A DNA stretch of 64,000 nucleotides from Emticicia sp965283955 (GTDB lineage: Bacteria; Bacteroidota; Bacteroidia; Cytophagales; Spirosomataceae). Every line of letters begins with the position of its first letter. Position 1 is the stretch's first letter. Below the pieces are notes generated by a model that saw nothing but the letters and a program-made list of their open reading frames with translations, was not told the origin of the DNA and searched no databases. The stretch lies in NCBI GenBank assembly GCA_965283955.1, contig CBDIQW010000001.1, positions 1,488,001 to 1,552,000 on the forward strand, written 5' to 3'. The translations under genes were made by a program, and so were the position numbers. This document shows positions 1 to 8,642 of the stretch, piece by piece.

Positions 1-525
1 GGCACACTATTGGTTTACTTTACCGAAACTGGTTTTACTCATTTTGCTTCACATCCTGCAAACGAATTATTTAATTTAAGCCTCTCGCTTGATGATGTTT
101 TCGATAGAAATCGTGTAAACGAAGTGGAGGAAAAACTGACAATCGCTACAACCGATACACATCGAATAAAAATAATTGAACAGTTTTTGGTATCTCAGCT
201 CAAAGACATTGAAACGGATAAATTGATTGTGGAAGCGGTTAAGCTCATTTATCAAACCAATGGAACAATCCGTATAAAAGAGTTGAACGAAAAACTATCA
301 ATTAGCCAAAGTCCTTTTGAAAAACGATTTAGAAAAGTGGTTGGCACCACAGCCAAAAAATTTGCTTCAATTGTTCGCTTCAATACTGTTCTTGACCATC
401 TGAACACCTCCAAATCTTTAACCGAAATCTGCTACGAAAACAATTTCTTTGACCAAGCCCATTTCATCAAAGACTTTAAACAGTTTACGGGCGATACGCC
501 AGAAAACTTTAAACGTTTTTTGTAG
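1..525 (+). CDS. AraC-family transcriptional regulator, C-terminal part
   Basis: The frame is open to the left window edge, so the N-terminus is missing. The last ~100 residues carry two helix-turn-helix units typical of AraC/XylS DNA-binding domains: one around RIKELNEKLSISQSPFEKRF and one around LTEICYENNFFDQAHFIKDF, ending in the usual FTGDTPENFKRF tail. The upstream ~70 residues fit the end of a cupin-like sensor domain. The next gene on the same strand (DUF1398) lies 126 bp downstream and is a plausible target, but that link is inferred from position only. The first TTG in frame (base 10) is not a convincing start. Confidence 0.8.
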   Translation, partial: GTLLVYFTETGFTHFASHPANELFNLSLSLDDVFDRNRVNEVEEKLTIATTDTHRIKIIEQFLVSQLKDIETDKLIVEAVKLIYQTNGTIRIKELNEKLSISQSPFEKRFRKVVGTTAKKFASIVRFNTVLDHLNTSKSLTEICYENNFFDQAHFIKDFKQFTGDTPENFKRFL

Positions 526-651
526 AAAAACGATTTTTTACAATTACAGCTATTTTAAGCGTTGCAACTTTGCATCGTAATCAATGAAGGACACAACCCG
601 AACAAAGGTTATGCAGAGTATTAATTATCAATCGTTTAAAACAAAAAAAAT

Positions 652-1041
652 ATGTTTACAGTAGAACAAATTCAAGCCGCCCACAGAAAAGTAAAATCAG
701 GTGCAGACTTTCCTGCCTATATCAGAGAAATCAAATCAATGGGTGTTACTCATTACGAAGCGTATGTACGAGATGGTCATATCGACTACCACGAAGGCAA
801 AGATTACACAGCAACCGTACCTGCTAAATACGAACCGTTAGTTATTGCTGATACTTCAAAAATAGATAGATTTAAAGCTGAATTATTGGCACATCAGCAA
901 GGAAAAACCGACTATATGACTTTTATTACTATGTGTGCCGAAACAGGCATCGAAAAATGGGAAATCTGTATGAACAAAATGACCTGTACTTATTTTGATA
1001 AAGCAGGAAATGAAATTTTGGTAGAGCAAATACCACAATAA
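652..1041 (+). CDS. DUF1398 family protein
   Basis: A 129-residue soluble protein with the DUF1398 layout: an N-terminal helix (FTVEQIQAAHRKVKSGADFP), then the characteristic YIREIKSMGVTHYEAYV segment and a C-terminal GIEKWEICMNKMTCTYFD strand pair. Length matches the family. No signal peptide or membrane segment is visible. The family is often found beside AraC-type regulators, as here, but its biochemical role is unknown. The ATG follows an A-rich stretch (acaaaaaaaat) and is the only sensible start. Confidence 0.78.
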   Translation: MFTVEQIQAAHRKVKSGADFPAYIREIKSMGVTHYEAYVRDGHIDYHEGKDYTATVPAKYEPLVIADTSKIDRFKAELLAHQQGKTDYMTFITMCAETGIEKWEICMNKMTCTYFDKAGNEILVEQIPQ

Positions 1042-1221
1042 AATGCTCCAAAACGGTGAGTTTGGGGACTGTTTAATGTATTTTATAATTTTTGTGAGTA
1101 CTTGTCGTCTGGTTAGTTTATCAGAAACAACCCGTTTTAAAAGTACTATAAAACTTTTGTATATTTGGGGGGTTGGCTGCTAATTTTACTACATACCAAA
1201 ACCGAATACTGAAAAAGTTGA

Positions 1222-1229
1222 TACCTTTG
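1222..1229 (+). promoter_or_regulatory. Bacteroidota-type -7 box
   Basis: TACCTTTG matches the TAnnTTTG consensus of the Bacteroidota housekeeping sigma factor. It lies 24 bp before the ATG of the restriction endonuclease gene. No clear -33 TTTG is visible at the expected distance. Confidence 0.45.
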
Positions 1230-1253
1230 CACAAAATTTAACAAACTGACACA

Positions 1254-1940
1254 ATGAAATTATCAGGACAAGAGCTACACAACATATTGGTAAACGAATA
1301 CAAGATTATTGGTGAAAAAGGGTTTATCAACTTTTCACTCAAAGACCTGACAATTTCTATCGAAACTAAAGATACCGTTGGAAATCTTTTGCAAGAATGG
1401 TTGAAAGCATGGCTGATGAAAGAAGCTATTGAATTTGAAGAAAACTCAAATTCGCAGGTATTCCCCGACTTTTATCTTGACAAACACAACAAAAAATTAG
1501 GACTTCTTGAAGTTAAAACATTTGATTGGGATAGAGGACCGGGGTTTGACCTTGCCAATTTTGACTCTTACTGCAATTCTCTGCTGACTTCTGCTTATCG
1601 CTTAGATTCAGACTATCTTATTTTTGCATACCAAATGAAAGGAAGCGAACTTACTATTAAAGATGTTTGGATTAAGAAAATTTGGGAATTAGCTTGTCCG
1701 AGCAGTACATATCCACTTAAAGTACAATAGAAGAAAAATGTAATTTACAACATTCGACCAAGTGTTTGGTATTCAGAACGCTCTACGTTTAAACCGTTCG
1801 GCTCAATGGAAGAGTTTCTTTCTGCACTCAACGAAACAAGATACCAATATCCGCAGACACGTCATGCCAATGGACATTGGTTACAAAATGTATTAAGAAA
1901 TTACGAAGAACATACAGGAATTAAACTACAAGTTCGCTAA
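1254..1940 (+). pseudogene. Type II restriction endonuclease (NgoBV-like), interrupted by an in-frame TAG
   Basis: The first open segment gives 158 residues with a PD-(D/E)XK nuclease signature: PD at residues 71-72 and E86-V-K88. Translation stops at TAG (1728-1730), yet the same frame continues without a shift for another 69 sense codons (KKNVIYNIRPSVWYSERSTF onward, ending YEEHTGIKLQVR) to TAA at 1938-1940. That gives a 228-residue protein if TAG is read through. The tail looks like genuine protein, so the stop is a nonsense mutation or a base error. The order and the facing methylase resemble the NgoBV/NlaIV systems (GGNNCC); the family call is from memory and moderate. The 3' end overlaps the convergent methylase by 20 bp. 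Confidence 0.6.
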
Positions 1941-3249
1941 TGTAAACTTCTGCTAATTTATTTGCTACAAATTCCACAACAGGAACGGCAACTGTATTTC
2001 CCAACAAATCAAAGGCATCATATTCTTTGGTTGGAATTTCAAACCATTCGGGATACCCGAATAAACGTAATCCTTCACGGATGGTCAATCTTCGTAAACC
2101 ATTTCCATCGGGTACAGCTAAACGAGAAACATCGGTAGCAACCAAAGTTGGAGCAATATCTTTCGGGTCAAGCACTTTATTTACTTCAAAACTTAATTTT
2201 CCAGTTACAATATTATAACCTTTTGGCTTGGTTTCGTCATACTCACGAGAAGTTGCGATACCATTTTGTGTTTGAACCTTAACCAACTTTTTAGGATGTT
2301 CTAACTTTAAATACCCTTTTGAAGTCAAATCATCTAACAACGATTTCAATTCTTTTTTCGGTAAATCAATAAACGTATTTATTTGTTCTAAAGTCAAAGC
2401 CATTCCGTCCATCCAATCAATGCCGATTTCTTCTGCCCATTGTTTTTTACGTCTTTGTTTAAACAATTGGTTTAAAATTTCGGCTTGCTGCTTGGATACA
2501 CTTCCCTTAATTTCAATATCCCAGCTATGAATGTTGTTATCGCCACCACGTTTATCTTTGATAGATTTTCCACATAAATCTTCCAAAGAAAAATGAGCCA
2601 AAAGTTTATTTATAAAATCAGATTCCAAAGTTGGTAATCCTCTCTCTAAAATACTTCCCAAAGCTTTAAAATGTGGCTCATTTCCATTCAAATCAATTTT
2701 TTCGTCTTTTGTCCCAACAATAAAAATACGTTTGCGAGATTGGGGTAAACCAAATTCCACACTATCAAAAACTTTCCAACTTGTTTTGTAACCTAAATCG
2801 CTTTCGAGAGTGTACAAAATAGTTTTTAGTGTTCTACCAATTTTATCATTTTTGTTTTCTAAATCGTGCTTTACCAAGCCTTCTACATTTTCAAGAATAA
2901 AACCATACGGCTTCTTATCTCTCAAAATTCTTTCAATTTCAAAAAACAAAGTTCCTCTTGTATCTAAAAAACCTTGCCGTTTACCTCCTGCACTAAAAGG
3001 TTGACAAGGAAAACCACCCAGCAAAAAATCAAAATCTGGAATAGCTTCATTGCTGATTTCAAAAATATCACCAGTTAAAAATTCGTGACCAAAATTATGT
3101 TTTAATGTTTTGATTGCATAGGGTTTTATTTCTGAAGTCATCACACATTCGGTTTCCATTCCAGCATCTTTGAATGCTTTTTCAAAACCTAAACGGATAC
3201 CACCAAGACCCGCAAAAAGGTCAATAAATTTCACAGTATTGCTTTTCAT
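1921..3249 (-). CDS. C5-cytosine DNA methyltransferase (Dcm/NgoBV-like)
   Basis: A 442-residue DNA (cytosine-5) methyltransferase that protects host DNA from the facing endonuclease. All key motifs are present in order: motif I FIDLFAGLGG (8-17), motif IV PCQPFS with catalytic C82, motif VI ENV (120-122), motif VIII QSRKR (170-174), motif IX near RRLTIREGLRLFGYP (386-400) and motif X LLGNTVAVPV (415-424). The long target-recognition region (~185-345) contains a helix-turn-helix-like stretch near ALTLEQINTFIDLPKKELKS. The start codon overlaps the stop of the upstream small gene by 4 bp (ATGA), so the two are co-transcribed and translationally coupled. The enzyme looks intact. Confidence 0.93.
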   Translation of the reverse strand: MKSNTVKFIDLFAGLGGIRLGFEKAFKDAGMETECVMTSEIKPYAIKTLKHNFGHEFLTGDIFEISNEAIPDFDFLLGGFPCQPFSAGGKRQGFLDTRGTLFFEIERILRDKKPYGFILENVEGLVKHDLENKNDKIGRTLKTILYTLESDLGYKTSWKVFDSVEFGLPQSRKRIFIVGTKDEKIDLNGNEPHFKALGSILERGLPTLESDFINKLLAHFSLEDLCGKSIKDKRGGDNNIHSWDIEIKGSVSKQQAEILNQLFKQRRKKQWAEEIGIDWMDGMALTLEQINTFIDLPKKELKSLLDDLTSKGYLKLEHPKKLVKVQTQNGIATSREYDETKPKGYNIVTGKLSFEVNKVLDPKDIAPTLVATDVSRLAVPDGNGLRRLTIREGLRLFGYPEWFEIPTKEYDAFDLLGNTVAVPVVEFVANKLAEVYISELVV

Positions 3250-3524
3250 TTTTTTGAAGTTTTATAGGATTCATTAGGTTCAGCAATCATCAGTAACTGA
3301 CTTTCATAATTTTCAATTTCCAACTTATGACAACCTATAACGGTAAGACATTGCAATAAAAAAGTAGCACTAAAACTACCACGGCTAATTTTGCTGTCTA
3401 TACTTGCTTTAGTTTCCTCAACACCAATTTCATTGAGCAAGCCAACCAAATCTGTGTTAGAATAACCACGTTTGACCATTTCCGACTTTAAAAGTCGCTT
3501 TGCTTTATCATCCCAGTTTGACAT
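3246..3524 (-). CDS. DUF6471 small protein preceding the methylase
   Basis: 92 residues from the ATG at 3524 (MSNWDDKAKRLLKSEMVKRG...). An upstream in-frame ATG at 3617 would add 31 Cys/Phe/Tyr-rich residues of no family character, so the shorter start is preferred. The segment SNTDLVGLLNEIGVEETKAS followed by IDSKISRGSFSATFLLQCL looks like a small helix-turn-helix fold, as in DUF6471 proteins that sit directly upstream of C5 methylases. A controller role for the restriction-modification locus is plausible but unproven. Confidence 0.65.
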   Translation of the reverse strand: MSNWDDKAKRLLKSEMVKRGYSNTDLVGLLNEIGVEETKASIDSKISRGSFSATFLLQCLTVIGCHKLEIENYESQLLMIAEPNESYKTSKK

Positions 3525-3728
3525 AATGAAAAAGTTTTTTTGCAATATTTGACAATAATTATCATATTTACAAATAAAACAACAAAAATAAAAGTACCAC
3601 AATAAGTAAAACGTCATTATTAAAAGTGAGCGAAAGGAAGTCTATTGAACTTTTGTGCCAAAAATCCCACCGCCTTCGACAAGCAGAAAATAGTTAACAG
3701 TAACGTTAGACACCAACAACAAAAAATT

Positions 3729-4307
3729 ATGAAAAACCTATTATTCGACTTTATATCAAAATACATTTCTCTGACAGAAGAAGAGAAAAACGTACTACTT
3801 TCGTTAGACATCTTTCGCTCAATAAAGAAAGGAACGACTTTGCTCAAAGAAGGACAAAAATCGAAAGAAAGCTACTTTGTTCTTAAAGGCTGTATCAGAA
3901 CATATTATATTTTAGATGGCGATGAAAAAACTACTGCTTTCTACACAGAAATGGAAGCACTGACACCCCCTTGTGTAATTAGCAAAACTCCATCCGAATA
4001 TTTTGTAAGTTGTATAGAAGACAGTATTCTTTTAATTTCCAATTCTGATATGGAGGTAGAAGTAAACAGTAAATTTCCAAAGTTTGACACAATGTGTAGA
4101 ATGTTGACAGAAGAATTATTGGCTAAAGAACGAATAGACTTCGACGAGTTTAAAACTTCTTCGCCCGAACAACGCTACCTCAACTTAATACAAAAACGAC
4201 CAGACCTCATTCAGCGTGTGCCACAGCACCAACTGGCGAGTTATTTAGGCATCAAACCACAATCTTTGAGCAGACTTCGAGCAAGAATTGTGGAGAAAAA
4301 GAGCTAA
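3729..4307 (+). CDS. Crp/Fnr-family transcriptional regulator
   Basis: 192 residues from the ATG at 3729 (MKNLLFDFISKYISLTEEEK). Residues ~20-115 form a cyclic-nucleotide-binding-like beta barrel (SIKKGTTLLKEGQKSKESYFVLKG); the C-terminus has a short recognition helix (QHQLASYLGIKPQSLSRLRA). The in-frame codon at 3645 would add 28 residues unlike the family. No Cys cluster for an Fe-S sensor is seen. Two copies of a 14-bp near-palindrome lie in the promoters of the next two genes, and these are good candidates for its binding sites. Confidence 0.85.
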   Translation: MKNLLFDFISKYISLTEEEKNVLLSLDIFRSIKKGTTLLKEGQKSKESYFVLKGCIRTYYILDGDEKTTAFYTEMEALTPPCVISKTPSEYFVSCIEDSILLISNSDMEVEVNSKFPKFDTMCRMLTEELLAKERIDFDEFKTSSPEQRYLNLIQKRPDLIQRVPQHQLASYLGIKPQSLSRLRARIVEKKS

Positions 4308-4317
4308 AGAGCATTTC

Positions 4318-4362
4318 TTAACTTAAGTGAACGAGATTGGGTAATTCCTCAATCTACTTTTG
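4318..4362 (+). promoter_or_regulatory. Operator-promoter module, copy 1
   Basis: Near-perfect palindrome TTAACTTAAGTGAA (4318-4331, one mismatched pair) and -7 box TACTTTTG (4355-4362). The palindrome centre lies 34 bp before the box centre, about -41 from transcription start, the classic position for a Crp-type class II activator. The same 14-mer at the same spacing recurs at 5148-5192. Confidence 0.6.
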
Positions 4363-4391
4363 CATATCGTTTAACATCAATTAAAACAGCT

Positions 4392-5008
4392 ATGCAAAAG
4401 AAAATTTTATGGTTCGCTTTTACCTTGCTGATAGCAAGTAAGTTACAAGCAAATGCCCAAGAAACCCAACAAGACAGTACTTACAAAAAATGGTTTGTTG
4501 GGAGTACCCTCTATTTGTTAGGAAATTTAGATAAAACCAACAACCCTGAGTATATACAACTAAACGTTGGCTATAGGATAACCCCAAAAGATGTCATTTC
4601 TCTTCGATTTAAACGCTCTATTTATGCTTGGCCAATTGGTATCCCTTTTGGTCATCTTTCGATAAACCAAGTCTGAACTATCCTGGCCATGCACGCATAC
4701 TTGCACCAACACTGGGCTACCAACGTTTTTGGTGGAAAGGTGCCTATACATCCGTACAAGCCTTGAATGCTTTTGAAAAATATATGGATGAGAATAATCA
4801 AAAGATTGGGAATGGTTACACGCTATATCTGGACTTTTATGTAGGTTATCATTTTAAGTTTTTTAAAAATCGCTTCTTTTTTGAACCAGCTATCGGAATT
4901 AGTTATTGGCCTGTAAGAACGTATGTGCCAGCATCTTTTAAAGCAGTAGAACAACGATGGAACAACTACTTTATTCAACCTGGGTTTGATTTTGGGTTTA
5001 AGTTTTAA
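4392..5008 (+). pseudogene. Outer-membrane beta-barrel paralogue, frameshifted
   Basis: Signal peptide (KKILWFAFTLLIASKLQANAQ) followed by a sequence closely parallel to the neighbour at 5222 (shared blocks DSTYKKWFVGS, LNVGYRIT, YQRF, VGYHFKFFKNRFF). The first frame ends at 4676 with an unrelated tail; the homologous sequence resumes in another frame from about base 4645 (PFWSSFDKPSLNYPG) and runs to 5008. Alignment with the paralogue places a one-base deletion at about 4638-4646. The joined product would be ~205 residues, ending in an aromatic FGFKF like an outer-membrane barrel. Function unknown. Confidence 0.65.
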
Positions 5009-5091
5009 TCAATAGTTTTTTTCTGCTAAGTGATACGACAAAATTATTTTAAATTTTAAAAGGCTTAAATATTTGATAATAAGCATCTTAG

Positions 5092-5123
5092 ATTCGTCAT
5101 TCGTAAATCTAAAATCGTCATTC
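5092..5123. repeat. Dispersed intergenic repeat, copy A
   Basis: A 32-nt sequence starting ATTCGTCATTCGTAA and ending ATCGTCATTC. It recurs at 35880-35912 with one substitution and one extra base. It is not part of any gene here. Confidence 0.6.
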
Positions 5124-5147
5124 TACTTAAATGCTTTACATTCTTTC

Positions 5148-5192
5148 TTAACTTAAGTGAACGATTTTAAGACTATTGTAAATCTACCTTTG
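5148..5192 (+). promoter_or_regulatory. Operator-promoter module, copy 2
   Basis: TTAACTTAAGTGAA (5148-5161) identical to copy 1, and -7 box TACCTTTG (5185-5192). The distance from operator start to box start is 37 bp in both copies. The leader after the box (ATCGTTTAACATCAATTA) is shared as well, while the spacer sequence differs. Confidence 0.62.
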
Positions 5193-5221
5193 CAGTATCG
5201 TTTAACATCAATTACAAATTT

Positions 5222-5851
5222 ATGAAAAAGAAAATTTTATGGTTTGGGCTTGCCTTAGTGCTGGCAAGTAATTTACAAGTGAATGCACAATATGACAAAC
5301 AAGATAGCACTTACAAACGGTGGTTTGTTGGTAGTTCTTTATTTGTTTTATTGGGTAATTTAGATACTAAAAACCCACCCAACTTTGCTCAACTCAATAT
5401 TGGTTATCGTATTACAGGAAAGGATGTAGTCACATTAGAACCAAAAACTTGGAAATATGCTTGGCCAAATGGTATTCACCCATTTTTTAGTGATTCGTAC
5501 AAAAAACCTGAAGAACAATTCCCGGGGTATGTGCGTGAAGTTGGCGTCTCAGTGTCTTACCAACGATTTTTGTTGAAAGGCTTATACGCCGAGCTGAATG
5601 TAATGCCTACTTGGCAAAAATTTGTGAATAACGACGGCCAAAAAATTGACAATGGATTTCAGATTTTCAATACTTATCGAGTTGGTTATCATATCAAACT
5701 TTTTAAAGACAGATTTTTTATTCAACCATCCATTGCCATTACTCACCGTGCCTATCACACAAAATTACCTGATGGATTTAAACAATTAGATGATAAATGG
5801 TCTAAATTTATCTTCGGAGAACCAGGCTTGCATTTTGGGTTTAATCTTTAA
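5222..5851 (+). CDS. Outer-membrane beta-barrel protein (intact paralogue)
   Basis: 209 residues with a signal peptide (MKKKILWFGLALVLASNLQ, cleavage near NAQ) and alternating hydrophobic strands ending in FGFNL, as in small outer-membrane barrels. It is the intact tandem copy of the broken gene at 4392. Both carry the same promoter/operator module and lie directly downstream of a Crp/Fnr regulator, suggesting shared control. I do not recognise a named family. Confidence 0.75.
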   Translation: MKKKILWFGLALVLASNLQVNAQYDKQDSTYKRWFVGSSLFVLLGNLDTKNPPNFAQLNIGYRITGKDVVTLEPKTWKYAWPNGIHPFFSDSYKKPEEQFPGYVREVGVSVSYQRFLLKGLYAELNVMPTWQKFVNNDGQKIDNGFQIFNTYRVGYHIKLFKDRFFIQPSIAITHRAYHTKLPDGFKQLDDKWSKFIFGEPGLHFGFNL

Positions 5852-5877
5852 GATTATTCGTTAATTTGTACGGAAAT

Positions 5878-5910
5878 AGCGACGGCATCGCTCGAAGCGA
5901 TGCCGTCGCT
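5878..5910. repeat. GC-rich perfect hairpin repeat
   Basis: Arms AGCGACGGCATCGCT and AGCGATGCCGTCGCT (15 bp, perfect) around a CGA loop, 27 bp after the stop of the barrel gene. It has no T-run, so it is more like a REP-type palindrome than a standard terminator, though it could block 3' decay. Confidence 0.7.
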
Positions 5911-5933
5911 GAACCATTTTTCAAAAACTAACA

Positions 5934-6365
5934 ATGCCAATGACTATCAGAAGCATAATTTATTATTTTTCAAGAAACCCAAGAAAACTTTTCCTAATAG
6001 ATGGTTTAGGAGCAGCATTGACAACATTTTTCCTGTTTTTTGTTTTAAGACCTTACCACAATTACTTTGGTGTACCTATAAATATTTTGACATACTTATC
6101 AATTATTGGTCTAATCTATTGTGCTTATTCTATGTCTTGCTACTTTTTACTTAAAGATTATTGGTCATCGTCTTTAAGAACCATAGGTATCAGCAATCTT
6201 TTGTATGCTATTTCGACAATAGTGTTGTTATATTCTTACTACAATGTCCTAACACGAATAGGACTCTTCTATTTTTTAGCCGAAATTCTTATTATAGTAC
6301 TATTAGTGTACGTAGAATTAAGGGTAGCTAATATTCTAAGAACCAAGAAAATTAATCGTCATTGA
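5934..6365 (+). CDS. Small integral membrane protein, unknown function
   Basis: 143 residues with about four hydrophobic segments (around ALTTFFLFFVL, ILTYLSIIGLIYCAY, ISNLLYAISTIVLLY and FLAEILIIVLLVYV) and a basic C-terminus (RTKKINRH), consistent with an inner-membrane protein. No recognised motif. It stands alone after the hairpin at 5878. The ATG at 5934 is followed by a second ATG two codons later. Confidence 0.6.
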   Translation: MPMTIRSIIYYFSRNPRKLFLIDGLGAALTTFFLFFVLRPYHNYFGVPINILTYLSIIGLIYCAYSMSCYFLLKDYWSSSLRTIGISNLLYAISTIVLLYSYYNVLTRIGLFYFLAEILIIVLLVYVELRVANILRTKKINRH

Positions 6366-6495
6366 TAGAGAAGCGAGTCAACAAAATTGTCTTTCACGAA
6401 TGATGGTAAAACACCCAAAGTGGCAGTTTAATACTTCGTATAAGAAGATAAAACGCTCTACTTTCACCAAGCAGTTTAATTCAGCCCCCTCCCCC

Positions 6496-6855
6496 TCACC
6501 TACTCAACTTAACAACTGCTCCTGAAGTATTAGCCGAAAAACTAATCGTATCAGATTTATAGCCTGTTTTCTCAAAAACTAAGCTCACCTTAGAGCAGTT
6601 TTTCCCGACATCAATGTCACTAAACTCAAAACTTCCACTCGTATCGGTCTTGATACTTTCATAAGACTGACTCTGCTTGTATATCACCACATCCGACAAA
6701 ACTTTCATCGTTTGGGCATCAAATACCTTTCCTTCCACTTTTTGCAAACAATCACAACTCTGCATAAAAGGCATAAAAACCCCAAGAATCAAGTACTTTT
6801 TTAGGTTTATTTCACGAAATAAAGTTTTATTTTTCATGGTAAATTTAGTTTTCAT
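6496..6855 (-). CDS. Lipoprotein with carboxypeptidase-regulatory-like domain
   Basis: 119 residues. After a short basic start there is a hydrophobic stretch and lipobox (FMPFMQSC), then one transthyretin-like beta-sandwich: VEGKVFDAQTMKVLSDVVIY, TDTSGSFEFSDIDVG, KTGYKSDTISF. These modules usually act as surface binding or scaffold units in Bacteroidota. A second ATG (6837) is also possible as start. It stands alone between the membrane protein and the CotH cluster. Confidence 0.65.
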   Translation of the reverse strand: MKTKFTMKNKTLFREINLKKYLILGVFMPFMQSCDCLQKVEGKVFDAQTMKVLSDVVIYKQSQSYESIKTDTSGSFEFSDIDVGKNCSKVSLVFEKTGYKSDTISFSANTSGAVVKLSR

Positions 6856-7040
6856 GGTAGAATCACATAGCTAAATTACACAAAAAATGGCAGGTTATTT
6901 CCTTCAATATACACAAATCATACGTTTTTCGACACCTTGACACCAACACGACTAAGCCTTCGTCTTTTTGAATGTGAAGCAAATGTTAAGTTTTTATTAA
7001 AATTTCAACTAATCAAAAAGACAAACCTAAAACACCAATT

Positions 7041-8606
7041 ATGAAACCAAAGATTCTATTTTTAACTGCTATTTCGCTCGTAAGCATCAGTATATCGTGC
7101 AATAAGCTAAACGACTCCGAAACCGTTGACCCAATTCATGCGGGTTTAACCGACTGGACAGAAGCAACACACGGCAAAACCGATCCTAATTATGATGTAG
7201 TTTTTCCACAAGATAAAATCAATACGCTCGAAATTACACTCACTGCCGAAAACTGGGCAGCTATTAGAGCTGATATGGTGACAAAAGCTGGCAATGATTT
7301 TGGCGTTGGTGGCACACAAAGCGGTGGCCAAATGGGTGGCGGTGTAACTCCGCCAACGGGTGGTGGTACGCCTCCAACGGGCGGACAAATGGGCAGTGGA
7401 GTTCCAACTGGTGTAAATATTGATAGTTTGAGAGCAGCGATGGGCGGAAATCTTCCAAATGGCGGAGGTGCAGCGGGAGGCGGAGCCTTAGATATTATTC
7501 CTGGTGACCCCATCTATGTACAATCATCGGTCAAATTCAATGGAAAAGAATGGTATAAAGTTGGGTTTCGTCTGAAAGGAAATTCGAGTTTATCGCAAGC
7601 TTGGAGTTCGGGTATTTATAAATTACCTTTCAAATTACAATTTGACGAATTTGAAGACACAAATCCCGAAATAACCGACCAACGTTTTTATGGATTCAAA
7701 GAATTTTCGATGTCACCTGGGCAAGGTGACGCCTCACTAATGCGAGACAAAGTTGTTTCGGATTTATTTCGCTCGGCAGGAATTCCAGCGGCTCGTACTT
7801 CTTTCTACAAAATATATATCAACTTTGGCGAAGGTCTAAAATATTGTGGTGTTTATACGATGGTCGAGGTCATTGACGATACGATGATAAAAGACCAATT
7901 TGGTGAGAAAAAGGGCAATATTTATAAACCAGAATCAACTTTCCAGAGCTTTTTACAAGCCAATTTTGAAAAGAAAAGCAATGAAACTGCCGCCGATTGG
8001 AGCGATGTACAATCAGTCATTACGGCACTCAACGCCACTAACCGTACATCAAATGCAGCCGCTTGGCGTGCAAATCTCGAAAAATCATTCAACGTTGACC
8101 ATTTCTTGAAGGTTTTGGCCATCAATAACACCATCGTCAACTGGGATTCGTACGGAGCTATGGCTCATAATTACTATCTATACACGCCAACTGCCACCCA
8201 AAAAGTGACGTGGATTCCGTGGGATTTTAATCTTTCGATGACTTCCACAACGGCAGCCGCTGGCGGAAACACCCAACAACAAGGCGGTGCTGGCAATCGA
8301 GCAGGAGTTTCGTTGGCAATGACTGAGGTAGCCGCCAGTTGGCCATTAATCAGATATTTGGCCGATGACGCAACGTATTACGCAAAATATAAGTCTTATG
8401 TAAAAGATTTCAATGATAATTATTTCACAACGGCCAAAATGAATGCCATTTTTGATAAAAACTACAACTTGATTTCGCCATCGGTGATGCAGGAAGTTGC
8501 TCCATATTCATATTTATCAAATACGACGGCTTTCACGAGTGCTATTACGCAATTAAAAGCTCACGTTGTGACTCGTAATCAGGCAGTTGCTACATTTTTG
8601 AAATAG
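7041..8606 (+). CDS. CotH-family secreted kinase-like lipoprotein
   Basis: 521 residues. Signal peptide with lipobox ending at C20 (SISISC). A Gly/Pro-rich insert (roughly residues 90-150, repeats of GGQMGGG and TPPTGG) precedes the CotH core: VGFRLKGNSSLSQAW, RFYGFKEFSM, MRDKVVSDLFRSAGIPAART, YCGVYTMVEVIDD and WIPWDFNLSM, the blocks that line the atypical kinase active site. CotH proteins phosphorylate secreted proteins; the substrate here is unknown. It heads a same-strand cluster with a YD-like secreted protein, a VTC-domain protein, DUF4956 and DUF2490, an arrangement that recurs in bacteria. Confidence 0.88.
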   Translation: MKPKILFLTAISLVSISISCNKLNDSETVDPIHAGLTDWTEATHGKTDPNYDVVFPQDKINTLEITLTAENWAAIRADMVTKAGNDFGVGGTQSGGQMGGGVTPPTGGGTPPTGGQMGSGVPTGVNIDSLRAAMGGNLPNGGGAAGGGALDIIPGDPIYVQSSVKFNGKEWYKVGFRLKGNSSLSQAWSSGIYKLPFKLQFDEFEDTNPEITDQRFYGFKEFSMSPGQGDASLMRDKVVSDLFRSAGIPAARTSFYKIYINFGEGLKYCGVYTMVEVIDDTMIKDQFGEKKGNIYKPESTFQSFLQANFEKKSNETAADWSDVQSVITALNATNRTSNAAAWRANLEKSFNVDHFLKVLAINNTIVNWDSYGAMAHNYYLYTPTATQKVTWIPWDFNLSMTSTTAAAGGNTQQQGGAGNRAGVSLAMTEVAASWPLIRYLADDATYYAKYKSYVKDFNDNYFTTAKMNAIFDKNYNLISPSVMQEVAPYSYLSNTTAFTSAITQLKAHVVTRNQAVATFLK

Positions 8607-8642
8607 TAAACGTTAACCCTAACTAAAAGCTTCGCTATTTCC

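Noticed and set aside
3695..3715. AACGTTAGACACC resembling an integron attC core (GTTAGAC)
   Set aside because: Only one GTTRRRY-like half is visible and no matching inverse half or cassette array; no integrase in the window.
7146..7513. Minus-strand ORFs opposite the Gly/Pro-rich part of the CotH gene
   Set aside because: They are codon-bias shadows of the GGxxGG repeats; no family features, and the plus-strand CotH frame is unmistakable.
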